Source of the DNA: CAYTLW01 sp964438735
Lineage (GTDB): Bacteria; Myxococcota_A; UBA9042
Assembly (NCBI GenBank): GCA_964438735.1
Contig: CAYTLW010000099.1
Location: 1-28,750, forward strand
DNA length: 28,750 nucleotides
Direction: 5' to 3'
Made by a program: the position numbers and the translations under genes. Below the pieces are notes generated by a model. It worked only from the letters and a program-made list of their open reading frames with translations, searched no databases and was not told where the DNA came from. Of this stretch, positions 1 to 7,993 are shown one piece after another (the stretch's first letter is position 1; every line of letters begins with the position of its first letter).

Positions 1-2067
1 CAGGACTACGACAGACAGCCGATGGCTGGCGGAGGCCGGTCACCAATCGGTGCTACCTGCACACCGGCCAGCGGGGCGTGTGGCAAGCAACCGCTGGCCG
101 ACGGTGGCAAGTGTGACGACGGCAGCTTGTGCACGCAGGTCGACACCTGCAAGGCGGGCAAGTGCGTGGGCGGCGATGCCAAGTCCTGCACGGGCGACGC
201 CTGCAATGTCGGCAAGTGCAACCCAGCGTCCGGCCAATGCGGGCTGTCGCCCAAGGCCGATGGCACCGGCTGTCAGGACGGCAACGACTGCACAACCAAG
301 GATGGTTGCCTGGCCGGCAAATGCCAGGCCGGGACGTATACCTGCGCTTGCAAGGAGAACAAGGATTGCGGCGACGACAACAAATGCACCAAGGACGAAT
401 GCGTCGATGCCGGTGGCAAGAAGTCGTGCAAGAACACCATCACGGCCGGCGCGTCCTGCAACGATGGCAAGGCCTGCACGAAGACTGACGCCTGTACCAG
501 CAAGGGCGCGTGTGTCGGCAAGGCGATCAACTGCCTGGACGGCGTCGCTTGTACCGACGACTACTGCCAGACCTCGACCGGCAAGTGCATCAACAAGCCC
601 AAGACCGGCTCCTCATGTGGCGATAGCGACCCGTGCACCAAGAACGACAAGTGCGACGCCACCGGCAAATGCACCGGCCAGGCGGTCACCTGCAACGACA
701 ACAAGGTCTGCACGAGCGACGCTTGTGTGAAGGGCCAGGGCTGCAAGTACACGCCGAAAAACTCCGGCAAATGCGACGACGGCAGCAAGTGCACGACCTC
801 CGACGCTTGCAGCATCGGCGCCTGCAAGGGCAAGACGGTCAACTGCGACGACAAGAACGCGTGTACCGCCGACTCCTGCGACAAGAGCAAGGGCTGCAAG
901 TACACCTCGACGAACCAGGGCAAGTACTGCGCCAATACCCGCCTGTGCTGGTCCGGCAAATGCATCTGCAAATACGCCAGCATCACCACCGGCATCTCAC
1001 CGGCGTCCGCCGAGGAGCTGTGGGGCGTGCTGCCACACACGTCGGGCGGCGTGATCGCCGTCGGCCGGCGGTACAAGACCGGTGTGGGCCACGACGGCTT
1101 GTGCCAGGTCGTCGACGGCGGCAACGCCATCACCAAGTCGGTGACCATCAACGGCAGCTCCAAAGGCGACCAACTGCGCGCCATCATCCCGTTCGACTCG
1201 AAGTACTGGCTCGCTGCTGGCTATATGCGCTCGGGCAGTCACGACCGCGGCTGGCTCGTCAAGCTGGACGGAAATTGCAGCAAGAAGGCCAGCGTGTGGC
1301 ACAGCGATGTGTCGGCCAAGCACCAGCTCAAGGCCATCACCAGCGACGGCGGCAGCGGCGCCTGGGCGGTCGGTCTGCGCAAGGATCCACTGCCCAACAC
1401 CCAGTTCGGCTGGCTCTTGCACGTGGACAGCAACCTCAAGAAGCTGAGCAGCAAGATCATCGGTGAGCCGCTCAAGAAGACCACCCTGAACGGCATCCAG
1501 CGAGACGATAAGGGCAACTACATCGTGGTCGGGCAGACCACCGCCAAGAGCGCGGGCGCCGAGGATGGCAGCGCCAGCCTGATCGACAAGAACGGCAAGC
1601 AACTCTGGTGGAAGCGCTACGGCACTTCAGCCAGCGATAAGTTCCAGGCCGTCGCCGTCGATGGCGGCAGCGCCTGGATTGTCGGCTATACGGAGAAGAA
1701 CGACGCTTCATCAGGGCAAGATGCCTGGGTCGTCAAGATCAACCTCTTCGACGGCAAGGCGCTGGTCGACAAGGTGCATGTGTACAGCGGCGACGACCAG
1801 CTGCTCGGCATCACCATCAAGGGCAGTACCCGAATCGCGGTGGGTCGAAAGACGGGCGCTGCCGGCCACATCGTGCGCCTGTCCTCGTCAGGCAGCTACG
1901 AGAAGTCCATCATCGGCGGTGGCTCGGGCGTCGACTCGTGGCAGGGCGTGACATTTGCCGCGGACGGCCGCGTCTTCACCGCCGGGTACTACTACAACAC
2001 GGGCACGAAATCGCAGAATCCGTGGGTCCGCAGCTTTGGTGGATCATTGGAGTTCACATGCAAGTAG
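1..2067 (+). CDS. Cys-rich (Dicty_CTDC-like) repeat plus seven-bladed beta-propeller surface protein, 5' incomplete
   Basis: The reading frame is open from base 1; the first ATG is at 22 but no signal peptide follows it, so the true start is probably missing. Residues up to about 315 hold roughly ten short Cys repeats of the form CxDGxxCTxxDxCxxGxC, alternating with CTxDxCxxxxGC, close to the slime-mold Dicty_CTDC repeat family. The rest shows seven repeats of about 50 residues, each with a pattern like L.aI....g.w.vG......D.wlvkld, which I read as one seven-bladed propeller. The many Cys pairs suggest an oxidising location outside the cytoplasm. It overlaps the next gene by 10 bases. A surface or secreted binding role is inferred; no catalytic motif is visible. 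The first 15 or so residues do not fit the repeat pattern and may be edge sequence. Confidence 0.8.
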   Translation, partial: QDYDRQPMAGGGRSPIGATCTPASGACGKQPLADGGKCDDGSLCTQVDTCKAGKCVGGDAKSCTGDACNVGKCNPASGQCGLSPKADGTGCQDGNDCTTKDGCLAGKCQAGTYTCACKENKDCGDDNKCTKDECVDAGGKKSCKNTITAGASCNDGKACTKTDACTSKGACVGKAINCLDGVACTDDYCQTSTGKCINKPKTGSSCGDSDPCTKNDKCDATGKCTGQAVTCNDNKVCTSDACVKGQGCKYTPKNSGKCDDGSKCTTSDACSIGACKGKTVNCDDKNACTADSCDKSKGCKYTSTNQGKYCANTRLCWSGKCICKYASITTGISPASAEELWGVLPHTSGGVIAVGRRYKTGVGHDGLCQVVDGGNAITKSVTINGSSKGDQLRAIIPFDSKYWLAAGYMRSGSHDRGWLVKLDGNCSKKASVWHSDVSAKHQLKAITSDGGSGAWAVGLRKDPLPNTQFGWLLHVDSNLKKLSSKIIGEPLKKTTLNGIQRDDKGNYIVVGQTTAKSAGAEDGSASLIDKNGKQLWWKRYGTSASDKFQAVAVDGGSAWIVGYTEKNDASSGQDAWVVKINLFDGKALVDKVHVYSGDDQLLGITIKGSTRIAVGRKTGAAGHIVRLSSSGSYEKSIIGGGSGVDSWQGVTFAADGRVFTAGYYYNTGTKSQNPWVRSFGGSLEFTCK
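52..970 (+). repeat. Tandem Cys-rich repeat region within the first CDS
   Basis: About ten Cys repeats of 22 to 35 codons alternate between two forms: one with CTxxDxCxxGxCxG and one with CTxDxCxxxxGCxxxP. The pair has a period of roughly 53 codons, so duplication probably occurred in units of two. The DNA copies have diverged but keep the TGC-rich spacing. Confidence 0.7.
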
Positions 2068-3062
2068 CACACCTGAATGCGCGGATGCGAAGACTCCGCT
2101 TGATGGCGGTCCTGACCTGCTGTCTGGCCATGGCGCTGTCGGCGCCGCCGGACGTGGCGACCGCGGCCAAGAAGAAGTCGACAAAGTCCACCAAGAAGAA
2201 GTCCAGCCGCAAGAAGACCAGCAAGAAGAAGGGCAAGTCGAAGCCGGTGGCCAAAGCCGACCCGAAGGCGGCGGTGGCGAAGAAAGCCGCCCACCACGCG
2301 GCATCCGACAAGGCGGACTCCGCAACGCTCGAAGCCTCCGAAGGCGACAAGGCCTACAGCAAGGCCGCCATGCAGGCGCTGAGCGTGGCCCGCTTCCACT
2401 ACAAGCGTGGCGAATTCGAACAAGCCGCCGTGCTTTTGCACAACGCCTACAAGATCCAGCCCAAGGCCGAGTTCCTGTTCAACGCCGCGCGCGCTGAGCA
2501 TCGGGCGATGAAGCTGGTCAAGGCCAAACGCCACTTCGAGCAATGCCTGACCCTCAAGGACGCTTCGCCCAAGGTACGGCGCCGGGCGCAGATGCATATC
2601 AAGGAGATCGAGTCCATGAAGGCCGCCCTGGCCAAGGCACGGCGCGAGGCCGGCGAGATGGCCCGGCCGAAGACGCCGCCCGTGGTCAAGAAGGTCGGCC
2701 CACCACCGTCGCCCTCGTGGCAGAAGCCGGCCGGTTGGGCCGGTGTGGGCGTCGGCGCAGTGTTGATCGGCGCAGGCGCGGTCGTCTGGGCCGGTTACGC
2801 TGGCGATCAGCAGACGCTCAACGACAAGACCGACGTGACCGACGCCGACGGCAAGGTCACCGGCATCGACTGGGCCCGCTATGAGACCGAACAGGAAGAC
2901 CTCAACGGCCGAGCCGCGCTGCGCACGGGCTTGATGGTCAGCGGCGTGGCCGTAGCGGCTGCCGGCGGCTGGCTGCTCTATAGCTTGCGCGAGTCCGGCG
3001 ATAGCGCCTGGCAGATCGGGCCGGGCGCGGGGCGCAGCCTGGTGGCCACTCTGCGATTCTGA
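2058..3062 (+). CDS. Exported TPR-like protein with lysine-rich stretch and two transmembrane segments
   Basis: The frame is open further upstream, but ATG 2058 is preferred: it has GGAG five bases before it and gives a signal-like N-terminus (basic residues, then MAVLTCCLAMALSAPP). ATG 2085 is an alternative. Next comes a run of about 35 residues dominated by Lys, Ser and Thr, then two TPR-like helical hairpins (about residues 95-175, with motifs such as ARFHYKRGEFEQA). Two glycine/alanine-rich hydrophobic segments lie near 224-248 and 286-309. Such TPR plus membrane proteins are common in Myxococcota and usually lack an assigned function. The 10-base overlap with the propeller gene implies translational coupling, so it may assist export or anchoring of that protein. 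This is inference; no enzyme motif is visible. Confidence 0.8.
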   Translation: MQVAHLNARMRRLRLMAVLTCCLAMALSAPPDVATAAKKKSTKSTKKKSSRKKTSKKKGKSKPVAKADPKAAVAKKAAHHAASDKADSATLEASEGDKAYSKAAMQALSVARFHYKRGEFEQAAVLLHNAYKIQPKAEFLFNAARAEHRAMKLVKAKRHFEQCLTLKDASPKVRRRAQMHIKEIESMKAALAKARREAGEMARPKTPPVVKKVGPPPSPSWQKPAGWAGVGVGAVLIGAGAVVWAGYAGDQQTLNDKTDVTDADGKVTGIDWARYETEQEDLNGRAALRTGLMVSGVAVAAAGGWLLYSLRESGDSAWQIGPGAGRSLVATLRF

Positions 3063-3077
3063 GATCCGGCGTCCGGC

Positions 3078-4256
3078 CTACCTGATTTCGTAGCGTCGCA
3101 GGACCACCGGCAAGGAGCCGTTCGTCAGCGGCAGCGCGTCGGTCCAGCGCATCCCGAAGGCGCGCTCAAACCCATCGTGGCCATCGATCAAGTGTGCCTC
3201 GCAGCCCACGAATCGGCGCCAATGCCGACCCAGCGCTGCATAGAGTCCCAATACCTCGTCGCCGCCCAGGCGCTCGCCGTAGGGCGGGTTGCTGATCAAG
3301 ACGGCATTCGACGGCGGTCGACCGATGTTGCGGGCGTCGGCCTTGCGAAGCTGCACCAGCCCCTTCAAACCCGCCCGGCGCAGGTTTCCCGCGGCCTGGT
3401 CCAAGGCGTTGGCATCGATATCGGCACCGCGCACGTCCACGCGGGCCGACGCGATGCACGCAGCGGCCTCCGTGCGGGCTCGGTCGCGCGCTTTGGCGAT
3501 CTCTGCACCCAGCTCAGCATCGCGATGACGCCAGCGTTCGGCGGCGAACTGTCGATTTCGCCCCGGCGCCAGCCCGAGGGCCGCGCCGACGGCTTCGATC
3601 AGCAAGGTGCCCGAACCGCACATGGGATCGCGCAGTGGCCGATCAGCCTGCCAACCGGACGCACGCACGACGGCCGCGGCCAGGGTTTCCCTCAACGGGG
3701 CCTCGCCGGCTTCGGAACGATAGCCGCGCCGATGCAGGGCGCTGCCGCCAGGGTCCAGCCACAACGAGCAGGCGTCGCCGTGAAAGCGCGCGACCACGCG
3801 TAGATCCGGGTCGCGGATATCCACATTCGGGCGCGCGTCCACCTGCTCGCGAATCACGTCCACGATGGCGTCTTTGACCACCTGACTGGCAAAGACGTGG
3901 TTGGTCAGGGGCCTCGACCGTGCACCTTTGTCGCCGCCTCCGGCCACCGCCCGAGTCTTCGGCAGGGGACCGGTACCGGCCACAGCCAGTGTCTGCCTGG
4001 CGTCCAGCCAGTCTGCCCACGGCACGGCGCGCGCCCCGTCGTAGAGCGAATCCGCGCCATCGCAAGGGAAGCGCGTCAGGTGGATCAGGACTCGTTGGGC
4101 GATGGACAGGTGAACCAGTGCGCGGGCGATTTCAGCGTGGTCCAGGTCCAACTCGACGCCGTGCGCGGGCACCCTTCTTGGTCGCAAGCCGAGGTCGGAG
4201 CACTCGCTGGCGAGCAGTCGGTTGGTGCCGGCGGAGGCGGTGGCCAGGACGCGCAT
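3078..4256 (-). CDS. RlmL-type 23S rRNA (guanine-N2) methyltransferase, THUMP plus Rossmann fold
   Basis: The 392-residue protein has a THUMP-like N-terminal half (about 50-165) followed by a SAM-dependent methyltransferase of the UPF0020 type. Visible motifs are DPMCGSGTLLIEA (SAM site) and SNPPYGERLGG, with the catalytic N-P-P-Y at residues 323-326. Family knowledge: such proteins methylate guanine N2 in 23S rRNA, with THUMP binding the RNA. In Escherichia coli RlmL is fused to RlmK, giving about 700 residues; here only the RlmL half exists, as in many other bacteria. The start ATG lies four bases after the stop of the upstream phosphatase gene, with GGGTGA just before it, so the two are co-transcribed. 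The exact target nucleotide cannot be read from the sequence. Confidence 0.88.
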   Translation of the reverse strand: MRVLATASAGTNRLLASECSDLGLRPRRVPAHGVELDLDHAEIARALVHLSIAQRVLIHLTRFPCDGADSLYDGARAVPWADWLDARQTLAVAGTGPLPKTRAVAGGGDKGARSRPLTNHVFASQVVKDAIVDVIREQVDARPNVDIRDPDLRVVARFHGDACSLWLDPGGSALHRRGYRSEAGEAPLRETLAAAVVRASGWQADRPLRDPMCGSGTLLIEAVGAALGLAPGRNRQFAAERWRHRDAELGAEIAKARDRARTEAAACIASARVDVRGADIDANALDQAAGNLRRAGLKGLVQLRKADARNIGRPPSNAVLISNPPYGERLGGDEVLGLYAALGRHWRRFVGCEAHLIDGHDGFERAFGMRWTDALPLTNGSLPVVLRRYEIR

Positions 4257-4259
4257 GGT

Positions 4260-4967
4260 TCACCCAATCGCGGGCAGCGTGCCCGCGTGCAAAGTGGCGA
4301 CCACGTCACCAAAACGAAGCACCAGCCTTTCATCATCGCGCCACGCGACCACGCCGTCGAGGCAGGCCGGCATGCCGACATCCTCGTGTGCGACGCCCAG
4401 GATGCACTCGCGCACCAGGGCGATATTCCAGTCATGGCTGACCACCGCGCGCAGCCGCGGCGCGTCGACATCCAGCAGCGGATTCAAGGCTGCCACCTGT
4501 TCCAGCGCCGCCTCGCGCGCCGGCTGCAGGTGTTCGGCCGGGAACTCACCGTCGAACCAGGAGCGCAGAAACGCCGGGTTGCCACGGCCGACGTAGTGGT
4601 TGATGACCGGGTCCAATTCGCGGATGAACGGTCCTGCGAAGTGCTCGATGGCGCCACCCACCTGCGCCTCGATGTCGAACTCGCGCAGACCCAGAACCAT
4701 GGCGTCCACCGTCTGGATACAGCGCGGGATGGGGCTGTGATCGAGGCGAATGCCGCCAAACGGGGCCAGCGTGCGCCCCAACGCCTCCGCATCCCGCAAT
4801 CCGGCAGCGGTGAGCGGGGCGTGCCAGCCGCTCTCCCGATCCAGGATCGGCTCACGTTGCGCATGCCGAAGCATGGCCACCACGGGCCGGTCTGCCGGCG
4901 CGGCTCGGATTTGTCCGATGATGTTCAACGAGGCCCCCGTACCCCTTTCCGCCTCGACGCAACCCAC
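4260..4967 (-). CDS. Histidine phosphatase family protein (phosphoglycerate mutase-like)
   Basis: The phosphohistidine signature LRHAQRE sits at about residue 34, followed by SPIPRCIQT (the SPxxRxxxT helix of the family) and a late VVSHDWNIAL that supplies the second catalytic His. These are hallmarks of the two-histidine phosphatase superfamily. The motif is RHAQ rather than the usual RHG, a tolerated variant. The substrate is unknown; the family includes mutases, SixA-like protein phosphatases and small-molecule phosphatases. The start is uncertain: GTG 4967 gives the longest form, but TTG 4928 is also possible and would remove a poorly conserved N-terminus. It is the first gene of a two-gene unit with the rRNA methyltransferase. 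Confidence 0.82.
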   Translation of the reverse strand: MGCVEAERGTGASLNIIGQIRAAPADRPVVAMLRHAQREPILDRESGWHAPLTAAGLRDAEALGRTLAPFGGIRLDHSPIPRCIQTVDAMVLGLREFDIEAQVGGAIEHFAGPFIRELDPVINHYVGRGNPAFLRSWFDGEFPAEHLQPAREAALEQVAALNPLLDVDAPRLRAVVSHDWNIALVRECILGVAHEDVGMPACLDGVVAWRDDERLVLRFGDVVATLHAGTLPAIG

Positions 4968-5064
4968 GCCGGCCCGCAGAGGGGACCCCCTGTGTAGTAG
5001 TCGAATGCCGCAGACGCAAGCGCCCTTGGCAGGATGGGGCTGGTCTCATGGCTGGCTCCGCGCT
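4968..5064. promoter_or_regulatory. Divergent intergenic region, probable promoters of both flanking genes
   Basis: These 97 bases separate the start of the minus-strand phosphatase gene from the likely start of the plus-strand beta-helix lipoprotein. A dyad AGGGGACCCCCT lies near 4980-4991 and could be an operator. I see no convincing -35/-10 pair. If the lipoprotein starts at ATG 5005 or 5152 the region changes size. Confidence 0.3.
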
Positions 5065-7962
5065 ATGCCCTGGGGAGTGAGATTGCCCGACAGCCCCACC
5101 ATCGCCGCCGGCGGACGCTCCGGCAGACGCCGCAGGTCGACGCACCGCGCCATGCTTGTGGCGCATTGCCTGTTCGCGGCGGCCTGCAGCGATGGCGTCG
5201 ACGAGTTCGACGCCGGGCCAGCGCAGCCCGAAGTCACGACGGACTCGTGCTCGGCTGCGGCGCGCCGGCCCAACGGGTCGTGCTGTCAAGTCGGCGCCTT
5301 CTGGGATCACAGCGTCGCCGCCTGCCGCCCCATTGGCCCGCCGGAGTGCGCCGACAGCGTCATGTCGACGCCGGCCAGCTGCGAGCCGCGGTGGTGCCCG
5401 ACATGGCAGACCGCGGACGGCGCTGCATGCCAGGCCGGTGACCTTCACTGCCTGGCCTCCGGTCAGGGCTGCCCGACCGGTGGCCCTGACGCTCCCGCTG
5501 GATGTCCGGCGGGAACCTGGCCGGCCCAGGACGAGTGCGTGCCCGCCGGCCCGCTGCAGGCGTCGGCGGATCTGACCCGGACTGGCATGCGCGTGCCTGC
5601 GGGCGTGCCCGAGCTCGTGCCATTGCCGTCGCTGTCGCAGACCCGCTTCTGCGTTGGCGAGCAAGGCCACGCACGCCTCTGCGGTTCCGGCGAGGCCACC
5701 TGCCCACCTGGCACCATGCCGCTGCCCAAGAGCGACAGTGGCGACCCGGACACGCCCGCGCAGGGTTGCGTGCCGGTCGGCGTGCCATGGTCATGTCCGC
5801 CCGGATTCGTCATCGATGCCACACCTGTGACACCGACTACCCTGCCGGCGTGCCGACCCGATCCGGAGGACTGCGGCCAGGGCACGTGGGGCCAGGTGCC
5901 CGGGGGGCCGGATGTGCGCTACGTCAACGCGGCGGCGCCTCCGGGTGGCGACGGCAGCGCGGCCACGCCGTGGTCCGATCTCGCGGTGGCCCTGGCCGAG
6001 GCCCCCACCGGCTCGACCCTGGCGCTGGCTGCGGGCGACTACCAGGGCATGTTCATCGTCAAGAAGACGTTGAAGCTGCATGGCCGCTGCGCCGACATGG
6101 TCCGCATCGTCGGCCTGCCGGGTCACATCGGCACGCTCCTGGTCAACCGGGACACCGTCAAACTGCACTTGCAGGGGGTGACGTTTGCCGGCGAGACCCG
6201 GGGGCTCGGCATCAACAAAGGTACCGGGCATCACATCGAGCGCGTCTGGTTCCACAATGTACGCGGCACCGCCGTGTTCATCTGGCATGGCGCGGGCAAG
6301 GTGGACCTCCAGGACAGCGTGATCGACAACGTGCGGCCCCTGCCAGACGGCAGCGGAGAGGCAGGCATCATCTCGGGCGCCAAGGACGTCACCCTGAGCC
6401 GTGTGCGCGTGCGTCGCGCGATCCAGGTCGGCATCCTGGTCACCGGCAAGGCCCGGCGCCTGACGGCCAGAGAGTTGCTGGTCGACGAATCGGTGCCGCT
6501 GCAGGGAATCGTGTCTGCAGGGTTTGGCATCAGCGTTCATGACGGCGCCATCGCCACCCTGTTCAGCACCAGGGTCACCCACTGCACAAACACCGGCGTC
6601 TACGCCACCGACAAGGGCACCCGCATCCGCCTGGTCGCGAGCGTGGTCGATCACACGCGGCCGGACGCCAAGTCCCTGGGTTATGGCGTCGGCGTGACCG
6701 CCACGAAATACGCTCACCTGGAGCTACAGGGAGTGCGCCTGCATCGCAATCGCCACATGGGCCTGGGCGTCGAAGGATCCGGCGCCGTTGTGGTGGCACA
6801 CGGTCTGCTGGTCGACGAGACGCTGCCCCATGCAGCGAGCGGCCTGGGAGGCCACGGCGTCGGCGTGCTCGCGGGGTCTGAGGTCGAGCTGTACGACGCC
6901 CGCATGAGCCGGACCCTCACCGCCGCCGTCAGCGTCGGCAACCCCAGCAGCAGGCTGCTGGCTGAGCGACTGCTGGTCGACGACACCCGGCCATCGAAGC
7001 CCACCGGGCAGCACGGCATGGGCCTGGTGGTGCAACTGGGGGCTCGGGCGGAGGTGCGCAACGCGCGCCTGACCGGCAATCGCCACGTCGGCGCCGCCGC
7101 CTACCACGAGGGCTCGTCGTTATCCCTGCAGGACGTCCTGGTGGACGGCACGGAAGCGGGTCTCGGCGGCAAATTCGGCATGGGCGTCGAGGTCGGATTG
7201 GCCGCCAGTGCGGACCTGCTGGGTGTGCAGTTGTACCGCAACCGCACGGCCGGCTTGACCGCCGCCAGCAAGTATACCCGTGTGCGCGCCATGGGCATCG
7301 ACGTCTTGCAAACCCGACCGGCCGCCGACGAACCGGTCGGTGGCATGGGCGTCCAGGTGGGCGCCGGCGCTTCGCTCGACATGGTCGGCAGCAGGATGCG
7401 CGATAACCATCTCGCCGGCCTGATCGCCTATGGCACCGGTCAGAGCAAGGTGCGCGCCGTCGGTGTCGAGATCACCGGCACAAAGCTGGAGGTCGACAGC
7501 GGCCTCTTCGGCACCGGCGCCTATGCCCTGCCCGGCATGCAACAATTCGACCTGTTGCACAGCCGCGTCGTCGGCAACCGTTCTGCCGGCGTGGCCTTCT
7601 ACGAGGCCGGCGGGCTCGTCGAGGCCTGCCTCATCGCCACGACCGGCGGCGCGACGTACCAACTGGGCACCAAGAGGGGCTCGGGCAAGACCGAACTCAG
7701 CGATGGCATCGTCGCCCACAAGGGGCAGCAGGTGCGGCTGCGCAACAACGTGGTCTTCGATCAACTGCGCGCCGGCGTATTGCTGGTCGAAAACATCGAC
7801 GTGCAGGCGGAGGGCAACCGGGCGGCGGGCGGGCTCTATGGCATCGCCACCGAGGGCAACAAGTCCCTGCTGAGCATCGGCAACCTGTGGCAGGGCTCGC
7901 TCGACAACCACGCTGGCGACGCCGCCCTGGGCGTGCCGCCGGCACCCGACGTGGTGCAGTAG
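5065..7962 (+). CDS. Cys-rich right-handed parallel beta-helix lipoprotein
   Basis: The frame extends upstream to 4750, but that part runs antisense through the phosphatase gene and is not credible. ATG 5065 gives an n-region with RRRR, a short hydrophobic run and a lipobox-like FAAAC at about Cys41; ATG 5152 and ATG 5005 are alternatives. A Cys-rich segment follows (about residues 60-275, e.g. GSCCQVGAFWDHSVAACRP). From about residue 290 there is a beta-helix: a YVNAAAPPGGDGSAATPW entry motif, then repeated rungs such as GVGVxxGSxVELxxxRxxxN with recurrent LLVDxTxP. About seven long repeats of roughly 70 residues are visible. Family knowledge: such folds bind or cleave polysaccharides, but many are structural. 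No catalytic site is identifiable. A surface-exposed lipoprotein is inferred. Confidence 0.82.
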   Translation: MPWGVRLPDSPTIAAGGRSGRRRRSTHRAMLVAHCLFAAACSDGVDEFDAGPAQPEVTTDSCSAAARRPNGSCCQVGAFWDHSVAACRPIGPPECADSVMSTPASCEPRWCPTWQTADGAACQAGDLHCLASGQGCPTGGPDAPAGCPAGTWPAQDECVPAGPLQASADLTRTGMRVPAGVPELVPLPSLSQTRFCVGEQGHARLCGSGEATCPPGTMPLPKSDSGDPDTPAQGCVPVGVPWSCPPGFVIDATPVTPTTLPACRPDPEDCGQGTWGQVPGGPDVRYVNAAAPPGGDGSAATPWSDLAVALAEAPTGSTLALAAGDYQGMFIVKKTLKLHGRCADMVRIVGLPGHIGTLLVNRDTVKLHLQGVTFAGETRGLGINKGTGHHIERVWFHNVRGTAVFIWHGAGKVDLQDSVIDNVRPLPDGSGEAGIISGAKDVTLSRVRVRRAIQVGILVTGKARRLTARELLVDESVPLQGIVSAGFGISVHDGAIATLFSTRVTHCTNTGVYATDKGTRIRLVASVVDHTRPDAKSLGYGVGVTATKYAHLELQGVRLHRNRHMGLGVEGSGAVVVAHGLLVDETLPHAASGLGGHGVGVLAGSEVELYDARMSRTLTAAVSVGNPSSRLLAERLLVDDTRPSKPTGQHGMGLVVQLGARAEVRNARLTGNRHVGAAAYHEGSSLSLQDVLVDGTEAGLGGKFGMGVEVGLAASADLLGVQLYRNRTAGLTAASKYTRVRAMGIDVLQTRPAADEPVGGMGVQVGAGASLDMVGSRMRDNHLAGLIAYGTGQSKVRAVGVEITGTKLEVDSGLFGTGAYALPGMQQFDLLHSRVVGNRSAGVAFYEAGGLVEACLIATTGGATYQLGTKRGSGKTELSDGIVAHKGQQVRLRNNVVFDQLRAGVLLVENIDVQAEGNRAAGGLYGIATEGNKSLLSIGNLWQGSLDNHAGDAALGVPPAPDVVQ

Positions 7963-7993
7963 CGAGTCGTCGCACAGGCAACAACGAAAGCCA

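Noticed and set aside
4750..5064. Upstream extension of the beta-helix lipoprotein frame
   Set aside because: It would overlap the histidine phosphatase gene antisense and places the signal peptide about 140 residues inside the protein.
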